The notes beneath the pieces are model-generated. The model made no database searches, had not been told where the DNA came from, and saw only the letters and a list, made by a program, of their open reading frames with translations. From assembly GCA_002359075.1 (NCBI GenBank), contig DEQA01000340.1, positions 69,557-81,616 of the forward strand: a stretch of 12,060 nt of DNA. The letters are read 5' to 3'. The position numbers and the translations under genes are program-made. This document shows positions 1-6,066 of the stretch, piece after piece. Every line of letters starts with the position of its first letter. The stretch's first letter is position 1. This DNA is from Planococcaceae bacterium UBA3378. GTDB taxonomy: Bacteria > Bacillota > Bacilli > Bacillales_A > Planococcaceae.

Positions 1-671
1 CCGATACACTCTTCCCGGCTCCAGCCGTATAATCTTTCAAAAGCAGGGTTTACTTCGATTATCTTTTCATCCAGATCAAATACAGCAATCGCTTCTTCCG
101 CCTGTTCGAAAAACAGTTGTAAGTAGGCTTCCTGAGAAGAAAGCTTCCGTTCTCTCTCCAGGTTATGCTGCTCGGCCTTTTTCCAAAATTGACGTATATA
201 GATTATTTGTATAGTTCCTAATATGACGATCAACAATAGGAAGAACATATACATCTGATTGACAGACGAAGACGGGAGATGCAAGGACCTGAAAAAAAAG
301 AATAGAAGGAAGGCAGCTTGAACGGCACTGCAAAGCGATACAATCATCGTAATAATGAAAGATTGATAAATGCTTGCCATAATAATGAAAAACAGGAACC
401 AATAAAGAGCAAAGATTTTCTGGTCGCTTATTATACTGCATACAATAAGGCCATCCCATACGCTTAACAAAATAAAGCGCATAATAGAAGGCGGTATTTT
501 AAAACAAAATAAAATGCCCACCAGCATAATGACGATACCGGCGATAAAGGGATAAAAATGGTGATATTCAAATATTCCTGCAATGACTGTTATAAAATAG
601 ATAGAGAAAACAATGGTCAGCGAAAAGTAAATGAATAAATTACGTTTATGCAAAATCTCTAATTGTTGCAT
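1..671 (-). CDS. Membrane-anchored PAS-domain sensor protein (partial, C-terminus outside window)
   Basis: This reading frame stays open for 223 codons, from an ATG at 671 leftward to the window edge. The start is supported by a GAGGTG ribosome binding site five bases upstream on the minus strand. Residues 12-159 are almost continuously hydrophobic and make five or six membrane helices (about 12-33, 39-57, 63-81, 86-127 as one or two helices, 140-159). A charged, probably coiled linker follows (about 164-183, rich in K, E, R and Q). From residue 184 the sequence reads like the start of a PAS domain: LFFEQAEEAIAVFDLD, then IIEVNPAFERLYGWSREE, the usual PAS signature. The output domain lies beyond the window. 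In Bacillales such proteins are mostly histidine kinases (sporulation-kinase-like) or GGDEF/EAL proteins, and the sequence here cannot decide between them. It is divergently transcribed from the peptidase/murE operon. Confidence 0.85.
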   Translation of the reverse strand, partial: MQQLEILHKRNLFIYFSLTIVFSIYFITVIAGIFEYHHFYPFIAGIVIMLVGILFCFKIPPSIMRFILLSVWDGLIVCSIISDQKIFALYWFLFFIIMASIYQSFIITMIVSLCSAVQAAFLLFFFFRSLHLPSSSVNQMYMFFLLLIVILGTIQIIYIRQFWKKAEQHNLERERKLSSQEAYLQLFFEQAEEAIAVFDLDEKIIEVNPAFERLYGWSREECI

Positions 672-679
672 GCTGCACC

Positions 680-733
680 TCGACTCACGTTAATATTTTC
701 ATCATACATGATTTCCCTATGTCGAGAAACGTT
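680..733. repeat. Pair of TCGAnnnACGTT motifs between divergent promoters
   Basis: Two copies of TCGAnnnACGTT lie at 680-691 and 722-733 in the same orientation, 42 bases apart start to start, which is about four helical turns. Both are followed by an AT-rich stretch. The first lies by the ribosome binding site of the leftward gene. The second lies just upstream of the rightward -10. The repeat is directly visible; a role as an operator is inference. Confidence 0.3.
701..706 (-). promoter_or_regulatory. Candidate -10 element for the PAS sensor gene
   Basis: Read on the minus strand, 706 to 701 is TATGAT, five of six bases of the sigma-A -10 consensus, about 30 bases upstream of the ATG at 671. 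I see no good -35 hexamer at the right spacing, so this is a weak call based on position and one hexamer. Confidence 0.3.
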
Positions 734-739
734 GAATTT

Positions 740-748
740 TGTTATGAT
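740..748 (+). promoter_or_regulatory. Extended -10 promoter for the peptidase-murE operon
   Basis: The sequence TGTTATGAT at 740-748 fits an extended -10 (TG, one base, TATGAT). Transcription would start near 755, giving a short leader of about 20 bases that contains the AAGGGGG ribosome binding site at 759-765. The -35 region (about 720-725) is poor, which extended -10 promoters can tolerate. Confidence 0.45.
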
Positions 749-773
749 AAATAGAATTAAGGGGGTATTTGAC

Positions 774-1835
774 ATGAACTATAAATTTAATGAAGAAAAC
801 ACTGTGATTTTGTTAGAAAAATTGGTAAATATATCAAGTCCCTCAGGCTATACGACAGAGATTATGCGCTATATGGGCAAATATCTACATAGTTTAGGGA
901 TTGAGTATAAAAAGACGAATAAAGGCGCCCTGATTGTCACATTCGACGGGGAAAATAAAGAAAAGCAGCGTCTATTGACAGCTCATACGGATACATTAGG
1001 GGCTATTGTAAAAGAAGTAAAACCAAGCGGCCGGTTAAAGCTGGGGATGATCGGCGGTTTTAATTGGAATGCGGTAGAAGGGGAAAATTGTACTATTCAT
1101 ACTGCTACAGGTGATAAAATTCGTGGTACAATTTTGATGCATGAAACAACGGTCCATGTATACCGCGGGGCAGATCAGTTAAAACGGGATGAAAACCATA
1201 TAGAGGTAAGACTTGATGCGAAGACAGCTTCCTCTAAAGAGACAAGAGCATTAGGGATTGAAGTAGGAGACTTTGTATCTTTTGATGTGCGGTTTGAAAA
1301 GACAGAAACCGGTTTCATTAAATCCCGCCATCTAGATGACAAAGCGAGTACGGCACTTTTGCTGGAAATGATAAAATATCTTAAGGAAAACGACATAACA
1401 CTGCCATATACAACGCATTTCTACATTTCAAATAATGAAGAAATCGGGTATGGGGGAAACTCGAATATTCCGAATGAAGTCGTTGAATATATAGCGGTGG
1501 ATATGGGAGCGATCGGGGATGGCCAGGCAAGCGATGAGTATACGGTCTCCATTTGTGCAAAAGATTCCAGTGGTCCCTATCACTATGAATTAACCCGTCA
1601 CCTTGTACAATTAGCCAAGGAAAATAACATTGATTATAAGCTTGATATTTATCCATATTACGGCTCAGATGCCTCCGCTGCCATCCGTGCAGGGTACGAT
1701 ATCCGCCATGCACTGTTTGGACCGGGGATAGAGTCAAGTCATGCCTATGAACGTACACATATTGACTCGTTGAGAGCTACAGCACAGCTCATATACACTT
1801 ATATTATGTCACCACTAGTTGAAATGGAGGATTAA
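774..1835 (+). CDS. M42 family metallopeptidase (aminopeptidase/endoglucanase M-like)
   Basis: Predicted cytosolic, metal-dependent aminopeptidase of 353 residues, a normal length for family M42. These are usually large oligomers that trim short peptides. The metal and catalytic residues can be placed in order: H71 and D73 in AHTDTLG, D188/D189 in HLDDKAS, the E222-E223 pair in NNEEIGYGG, D243 in AVDMG, and H323 in GIESSHAYERTHIDSL. GSDASAAIRAG at 298-308 is also typical. The first metal motif has T where many family members have E (AHxDExG). The frame extends upstream to 663, but ATG 774 is preferred because AAGGGGG (759-765) sits eight bases before it and the upstream codons would overlap the promoter. 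No signal peptide is visible. murE follows after 2 bases, so the two are probably one operon. The substrate is unknown; processing of cell-wall or general peptides is possible. Confidence 0.9.
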   Translation: MNYKFNEENTVILLEKLVNISSPSGYTTEIMRYMGKYLHSLGIEYKKTNKGALIVTFDGENKEKQRLLTAHTDTLGAIVKEVKPSGRLKLGMIGGFNWNAVEGENCTIHTATGDKIRGTILMHETTVHVYRGADQLKRDENHIEVRLDAKTASSKETRALGIEVGDFVSFDVRFEKTETGFIKSRHLDDKASTALLLEMIKYLKENDITLPYTTHFYISNNEEIGYGGNSNIPNEVVEYIAVDMGAIGDGQASDEYTVSICAKDSSGPYHYELTRHLVQLAKENNIDYKLDIYPYYGSDASAAIRAGYDIRHALFGPGIESSHAYERTHIDSLRATAQLIYTYIMSPLVEMED

Positions 1836-1837
1836 GC

Positions 1838-3307
1838 ATGTATGCAGAAGAAATTTTAAGCGCTCTTCCGCACAAAAAAATCATTGGGCGTTTGCCAAAT
1901 AATATTAAAGATATTGCCATAGACTCGCGCGGTGTTCAGCCAAGTACGCTTTTTATCTGTATTAAAGGGTACACAGTAGATGGGCATGATTTTGCGCAGA
2001 AAGCTGTGGACGCAGGGGCTACGATTGTCGTAACAGAGCGTGTTCTTGATTTAAAAGGAAACGTTGCCCAGGTTGTTGTCGATAATACAGACCGGGCGTT
2101 GGGACTATTAGCGGCAAAGTTCTTTGATTATCCATCGAATGATTTAACGATGATCGGCGTAACCGGTACAAACGGCAAAACGAGTGTAGCCGGCATCATT
2201 CATAACATTTTAGTAGGACTTGGGGAAAAATCAGCCCTTTCCGGCACGATCGGCTTTAATTTAAACGGGGTGCTGTACGAATCAGCCAACACAACGAGTG
2301 ATGCGCTGAATACACAGCAAATGATTTTCCGTGCAAAAATGGAAGGCTGCCGTGCGATGGTCATGGAAGTATCCTCACATGGTCTCGTTCTTGGCCGCTT
2401 AGCGGGGGTTGATTATGATGTAGCGATCTTTACCAACCTGACACATGACCACCTGGACTTCCATGGGACGATGGAGGAATACGGCAATGCAAAAGGCCTG
2501 CTGTTTTCCCAGCTTGGACAGGACCTGTCGAAAAATAAAAGTGTTATATTAAATGCAGACGATCCATGGAGTGAGCGTTATGCAAAGCTGACGCCGTTTC
2601 CTATTTGGACATACGGCCTGAAAAACGAGGCATTATTCAGCGCACAAAATATCCGCTATGAAAATGGCATGACCCATTTTGATATGCTGACACCTGAGGG
2701 AGTGTTCCCGGTAACGATGCATTTGCTGGGGGAATTTAACGTCTATAATATCCTGGCTGCTACAGCAACATTTTACTCCCGTGGCTTTGCGCTAGAGCTG
2801 ATTATAGAGCAAATTGAAAATCTTTCCCCTGTAAAAGGGCGCATGGAAAAAGTGAATACGGAGCTGCCGATTCAAATTTTCATCGATTATGCGCACACAC
2901 CGGATGCCATTGAAAAAGCAATCGATGCAGCACTTCCTTACAAAAAGGAAGGAAGCAAGCTTATTTTCCTTGTGGGAACAGGAGGAAACCGGGACAAGTC
3001 AAAAAGACCGGCGATGGCTGAGAAAGCTTCTGTAGCCGATTATGTTGTACTGACAACAGACGACCCACGCTATGAAGCATATGACAGTATTACGAGTGAC
3101 CTGGCAAAAGGCATGCTTCATGACAATTATGCGTGTATCGGTGACCGTGCCGAGGCAGTACGGCATGCGGTGGAAGTTGCAGAGCCTGGCGATATCATTA
3201 TTTTTGCCGGAAAAGGGCATGAGGATTATCAGATTATCGAGAACAAAAAATATCCTCACAGCGATGCACAAATCGCCATTGAAGCGGGTAAAGTAAAGTT
3301 TGTATAA
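1838..3307 (+). CDS. murE: UDP-MurNAc-L-Ala-D-Glu ligase MurE (adds meso-DAP or L-Lys)
   Basis: Cytosolic ATP-dependent Mur ligase of 489 residues that adds the third amino acid to the peptidoglycan stem peptide. Visible features are an N-terminal UDP-substrate domain (about 1-100, with IDSRGVQPSTLFICIKG), the P-loop GVTGTNGKTS (107-116), and K219 in EEYGNAKGLLF, the lysine carbamylated in Mur ligases. RGRMEKV-like PVKGRMEKV (331-339), DYAHTPDAI (350-358) and GGNRDKSKRPAM (382-393) follow. The amino-acid-binding motif is DDPR (408-411), with GKGHE at 458-462. DAP enzymes usually have DNPR and the S. aureus lysine enzyme has DNPA, so specificity is unsettled. The tail (DLAKGMLHDNY, DRAEAVRHAVEVAEPGD, YPHSD) resembles the S. 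aureus lysine-adding enzyme as I remember it. The ribosome binding site GGAGG lies inside the end of the upstream peptidase gene, with a 2-base gap between genes, suggesting translational coupling. A terminator follows. There is no mraY or murD alongside, so this murE is outside the usual cell-wall cluster. Confidence 0.95.
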   Translation: MYAEEILSALPHKKIIGRLPNNIKDIAIDSRGVQPSTLFICIKGYTVDGHDFAQKAVDAGATIVVTERVLDLKGNVAQVVVDNTDRALGLLAAKFFDYPSNDLTMIGVTGTNGKTSVAGIIHNILVGLGEKSALSGTIGFNLNGVLYESANTTSDALNTQQMIFRAKMEGCRAMVMEVSSHGLVLGRLAGVDYDVAIFTNLTHDHLDFHGTMEEYGNAKGLLFSQLGQDLSKNKSVILNADDPWSERYAKLTPFPIWTYGLKNEALFSAQNIRYENGMTHFDMLTPEGVFPVTMHLLGEFNVYNILAATATFYSRGFALELIIEQIENLSPVKGRMEKVNTELPIQIFIDYAHTPDAIEKAIDAALPYKKEGSKLIFLVGTGGNRDKSKRPAMAEKASVADYVVLTTDDPRYEAYDSITSDLAKGMLHDNYACIGDRAEAVRHAVEVAEPGDIIIFAGKGHEDYQIIENKKYPHSDAQIAIEAGKVKFV

Positions 3308-3314
3308 CAAGATG

Positions 3315-3348
3315 GGGCTCGTCCTACATGGACAGGCCCTTTCTTTTT
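3315..3348 (+). terminator. Rho-independent terminator after murE
   Basis: GGGCTCGTCC (3315-3324) pairs with GGACAGGCCC (3330-3339) around a TACAT loop, with one G-U pair and one mismatch. The stem is followed directly by a T-rich tract (3340-3348). It starts 8 bases after the murE stop codon. Confidence 0.8.
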
Positions 3349-3440
3349 GGTTGCCTGCTTTAGTCCTGCTGCTCTTTTGCCTTCGATGAATAAGGAAACT
3401 TTCATGGAAATAAAACGTGATACATTAAGAGGTGAACAGG

Positions 3441-4010
3441 ATGATCGAACAATTTTTACAAAGCACAATGGCTTATTGCATAATCCTGACACCGGTTTAT
3501 GTAATTGCGCGTTTTCTTTGGTTAAGAAACAAGAAAAAGAGCTTTAGTAGAGAAATAGTGTTGATAGTATTCTTTTTCTATAGTGTCAGCATTTTTTCAC
3601 AAACAATTATTCCACAATTTTGGATAGAAGACGGTCATATCAAACTGGTTACCCATACTTATAGAGGCAATAATCTCGTCCCTTTTACTACGATTTCTGC
3701 TTATACGGAGCAGCTGAACGGGCCGCTTGTCCGTATTGCCTTTTATAATCTGGCCGGGAATGTGGTCCTTTTTATTCCGTTCGGCTTTTTCATTCCTCTT
3801 GTATGGCGTTCTTTCAGAAAATGGGGAAGGATGTTTATTGTGACCCTTGGCATTCCGTTATTTATTGAGGGAGTGCAGTATTTTATCGGAAGAAGCACCG
3901 ATATTGATGATGTCATATTGAATGCACTGGCTATTTTGATCGGCTATTTGTTGTACCAGACAATGATGTCGTTTAGTAAATTTATGAAGAATGAGCAAAA
4001 AAGGTTGTAA
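3441..4010 (+). CDS. VanZ family membrane protein
   Basis: Small integral membrane protein of 189 residues with about five hydrophobic helices (9-26, 39-57, 102-122, 131-148, 157-173). Family marks are NLVPFTTI (78-85), FYNLAGNVVLFIPFGFFIPL (101-120), and the acidic/polar set in IEGVQYFIGRSTDIDDVILN (E143, Q146, R151, D154, D156, D157, N161). VanZ-like proteins are best known from the vancomycin-resistance cluster, where VanZ raises teicoplanin tolerance by a poorly understood route; most relatives are uncharacterised. ATG 3441 is preferred over the in-frame GTG at 3432 because AGAGG (3428-3432) lies eight bases before the ATG and overlaps the GTG. It sits after the murE terminator and before prfC. 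I found no convincing promoter of its own, so it may depend on readthrough or on a promoter I cannot recognise. Confidence 0.85.
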   Translation: MIEQFLQSTMAYCIILTPVYVIARFLWLRNKKKSFSREIVLIVFFFYSVSIFSQTIIPQFWIEDGHIKLVTHTYRGNNLVPFTTISAYTEQLNGPLVRIAFYNLAGNVVLFIPFGFFIPLVWRSFRKWGRMFIVTLGIPLFIEGVQYFIGRSTDIDDVILNALAILIGYLLYQTMMSFSKFMKNEQKRL

Positions 4011-4034
4011 CGGGCAGTATAACTCTTTTAAAAT
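4005..4034 (+). promoter_or_regulatory. Candidate sigma-A promoter for prfC
   Basis: TTGTAA (4005-4010) and TAAAAT (4029-4034) are separated by 18 bases and overlap the VanZ stop codon. Transcription would begin near 4041, leaving a leader of about 105 bases before prfC. The hexamers match the consensus only in part. Confidence 0.3.
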
Positions 4035-4095
4035 AAGAAAGTATGTAAGAAAGGCACCTGTCCTGAAGAAGAGGGATGAATGGTGTTTTTCCCGT

Positions 4096-4127
4096 GCGGA
4101 TGTACGAAGAGGTAACTGCCTATCCGC
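4096..4127 (+). other. Stem-loop in the prfC leader, just before the ribosome binding site
   Basis: GCGGAT (4096-4101) pairs with ATCCGC (4122-4127). Inside it AGG (4110-4112) can pair with CCT (4119-4121). The hairpin ends five bases before the AAGGAG ribosome binding site (4133-4138). There is no T-run, so it is not a terminator. It could affect translation initiation or mRNA stability, but no known riboswitch class is recognisable. Confidence 0.35.
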
Positions 4128-4147
4128 TGAAAAAGGAGACGAATTGA

Positions 4148-5719
4148 ATGACGTTAGAACAAGATATATTATCACGTCGTACTTTTGCCATCATCAGTCA
4201 CCCTGATGCCGGTAAAACGACGATTACAGAGAAATTGCTATTATTCGGCGGCGCTATCCGCGATGCCGGAACAGTAAAAGGTAAAAAGAGCGGGAAATTT
4301 GCGACTTCCGACTGGATGGAAATCGAGAAACAACGTGGGATCTCGGTAACATCTTCAGTGATGCAGTTTGACTATTCCGGCTGCCGTGTAAACATTCTGG
4401 ATACACCGGGTCACCAAGATTTCTCGGAGGATACGTACCGGACACTAATGGCAGTAGACAGCGCTGTCATGGTAGTCGATGCAGCCAAAGGGATTGAAGC
4501 ACAAACATTAAAGCTATTCAAAGTATGTAAAATGCGCGGTATTCCGATTTTTACATTTATCAACAAACTTGACCGCCAAGGCAAGGAGCCGCTTGAGCTT
4601 ATCGAAGAGCTGGAGGAAGTGCTCGGTATCCAGGCATATCCGATGAACTGGCCGATTGGTATGGGTAAAGAGTTTCTTGGTATTTATGATCGGTACAACA
4701 AGCGAATCGAACAGTTCCGTACGGAAGAAACAGACCGCTATTTGCCGGTAGATGAAAACGGGGAGCTGGCAGTCGATCATCCAATGAAAGTAACGTCCTA
4801 CTATACTCAGGCGATGGATGATATTGAATTATTAAATGAGGCGGGGAATGCCTACTCCGAGGAGAAAATCCGCCGCGGGGAACTGACACCTGTGTTCTTT
4901 GGATCGGCTTTAACAAATTTCGGTGTGCAGACATTCCTTGATACGTATTTGAAATTTGCCCCTGTGCCGCAGCCGCGCATCACGGAAGATGAGCAGTTTA
5001 TTGACCCGGTGGAGCATCAGGAGTTTTCAGGTTTTATCTTTAAAATCCAGGCGAATATGAATCCGGCTCACCGTGACCGTATTGCGTTTGTACGGATTGT
5101 TTCAGGACAATTTGAGCGTGGCATGAACATGACGCTCGCCCGTACAGGCAAGTCCTTCAAGGTGACGCAATCTACGCAGTTTTTAGCAGATGACCGCGAA
5201 ACAGTGGACAAGGCGGTTGCCGGTGATATTATTGGTCTATATGACACAGGGAATTATCAAATTGGTGATACAGTTGTTGGCGGCAAAAAGACATTCCAAT
5301 TTGAAAAACTGCCTCAATTTACCCCTGAAATTTTCATGCGCGTAACAGCGAAAAACGTGATGAAAGGTAAACAGTTCCAAAAAGGGGTACTGCAGCTCGT
5401 GCAGGAAGGTGCTATTCAATACTTTAAGACACTGCATACAGAGGAAGTGATCCTCGGTGCGGTTGGTCAGTTACAGTTCGAGGTATTCGAGCACCGGATG
5501 AAAAATGAGTATAACGTAGAAGTGCGCATGGAGCCGATTGGCAGTAAAATGGCACGATGGATTGAAAACGAGGAAGATGTGAAGGATTCGATGAATTCCT
5601 CCCGCTCAATGCTTGTTAAAGACCGCTATGAGAACCTTGTATTCCTATTTGAAAATGAGTTTGCCATGCGATGGTTCTCAGAGAAAAATGAAAACATTAA
5701 ATTATATAGCCTGCTGTAA
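4148..5719 (+). CDS. prfC: Peptide chain release factor 3 (RF3)
   Basis: Translational GTPase of 523 residues, close to the usual RF3 length of about 520-530. RF3 acts on the ribosome to remove RF1/RF2 after peptide release and also contributes to post-peptidyl-transfer quality control. GTPase motifs are in order: G1 SHPDAGKTT (17-25), switch I RGISVTSS (63-70), G3 DTPGH (85-89), G4 NKLD (139-142), and a G5-like GSALTNFG in the region around 253-260. The sequence KGKKSGKFATSDWMEIEKQRGIS is typical of RF3 rather than EF-G. The domain II and C-terminal RF3 regions follow (GFIFKIQANMNPAHRDRIAF; AVGQLQFEVFEHRM). The start is ATG 4148, with AAGGAG nine bases upstream. No truncation or frameshift is seen. 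The gene sits between a VanZ-family gene and a strong terminator, probably as its own transcription unit, although readthrough from the VanZ gene is possible. Confidence 0.96.
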   Translation: MTLEQDILSRRTFAIISHPDAGKTTITEKLLLFGGAIRDAGTVKGKKSGKFATSDWMEIEKQRGISVTSSVMQFDYSGCRVNILDTPGHQDFSEDTYRTLMAVDSAVMVVDAAKGIEAQTLKLFKVCKMRGIPIFTFINKLDRQGKEPLELIEELEEVLGIQAYPMNWPIGMGKEFLGIYDRYNKRIEQFRTEETDRYLPVDENGELAVDHPMKVTSYYTQAMDDIELLNEAGNAYSEEKIRRGELTPVFFGSALTNFGVQTFLDTYLKFAPVPQPRITEDEQFIDPVEHQEFSGFIFKIQANMNPAHRDRIAFVRIVSGQFERGMNMTLARTGKSFKVTQSTQFLADDRETVDKAVAGDIIGLYDTGNYQIGDTVVGGKKTFQFEKLPQFTPEIFMRVTAKNVMKGKQFQKGVLQLVQEGAIQYFKTLHTEEVILGAVGQLQFEVFEHRMKNEYNVEVRMEPIGSKMARWIENEEDVKDSMNSSRSMLVKDRYENLVFLFENEFAMRWFSEKNENIKLYSLL

Positions 5720-5726
5720 TTTTACT

Positions 5727-5749
5727 GAGACCCGTTTAAAAATGGTCTC
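5727..5749 (+). other. Short stem-loop preceding the prfC terminator
   Basis: GAGACC (5727-5732) pairs with GGTCTC (5744-5749) around an 11-base AT-rich loop, 8 bases after the prfC stop. It has no T-tract and probably forms part of the 3' end structure together with the terminator that follows. Confidence 0.4.
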
Positions 5750-5756
5750 TTGCATG

Positions 5757-5786
5757 AAAAGCGCTGAAAATTTTCAGCGCTTTTTT
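5757..5786. terminator. Strong rho-independent terminator after prfC
   Basis: A perfect 28-base palindrome (5757-5784) has AAAAGCGCTG as its left flank and CAGCGCTTTT as its right, followed by further Ts to 5786. The A-run on one side and T-run on the other mean it could stop transcription in both directions. Confidence 0.9.
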
Positions 5787-6066
5787 AATTTGCTGCATCG
5801 CTATTGTTCTTTGCTGTACCGAACACTTTCTGCCGGTACAGGCATGCTTTTTGTAAATGAAAAAATGGATTTTCGGATCAGTCTGTTTTCCGCACATATC
5901 GTTACCTTACAACCATTGTTAGACAATAAGGAAGAGAAATTTGAATTTTTGGCTAAAATAAGGCAACATAGCTTCGTAGAGATAAGATTTCCATTGCCAT
6001 AAAAGGGAATAATCCGACATAAACCGAAATAGAGTAAGCAGGCATACGTCTAGAAAGGACTTATAG
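5787..6066. other. Non-coding stretch upstream of the RND gene
   Basis: These 280 bases between the prfC terminator and the RND permease contain no frame that looks like protein with its own ribosome binding site. The open frame across the end of prfC runs through the terminator and resembles no family. The only features I can point to are a weak promoter candidate near 5994-6023 and the RND ribosome binding site at 6054-6059. No regulator gene or recognisable operator is visible. Confidence 0.5.
5994..6023 (+). promoter_or_regulatory. Weak promoter candidate for the RND permease
   Basis: TTGCCA (5994-5999), 18 bases, then CATAAA (6018-6023). The -35 is five of six and the -10 four of six to the sigma-A consensus. 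Position is reasonable, about 45 bases before the start codon, but such matches occur by chance in AT-rich DNA. Confidence 0.25.

Noticed and set aside
663..773. Upstream extension of the M42 peptidase to an ATG at 663
   Set aside because: The extra 37 codons cover the promoter region and are not peptidase-like; ATG 774 has a well-placed ribosome binding site.
3418..3426. TGATACATT as an extended -10 promoter for the VanZ-family gene
   Set aside because: Transcription would start at or beyond the ribosome binding site, and the hexamer is only four of six.
3858..4175. Leftward 105-codon open frame over the end of the VanZ gene
   Set aside because: It is antisense to a clear coding gene and lacks any recognisable motif; the other antisense frames inside genes were dropped for the same reason.
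5613..6002. A 129-codon rightward open frame overlapping the end of prfC
   Set aside because: It is out of frame with prfC, passes through the terminator palindrome and has no recognisable domain.
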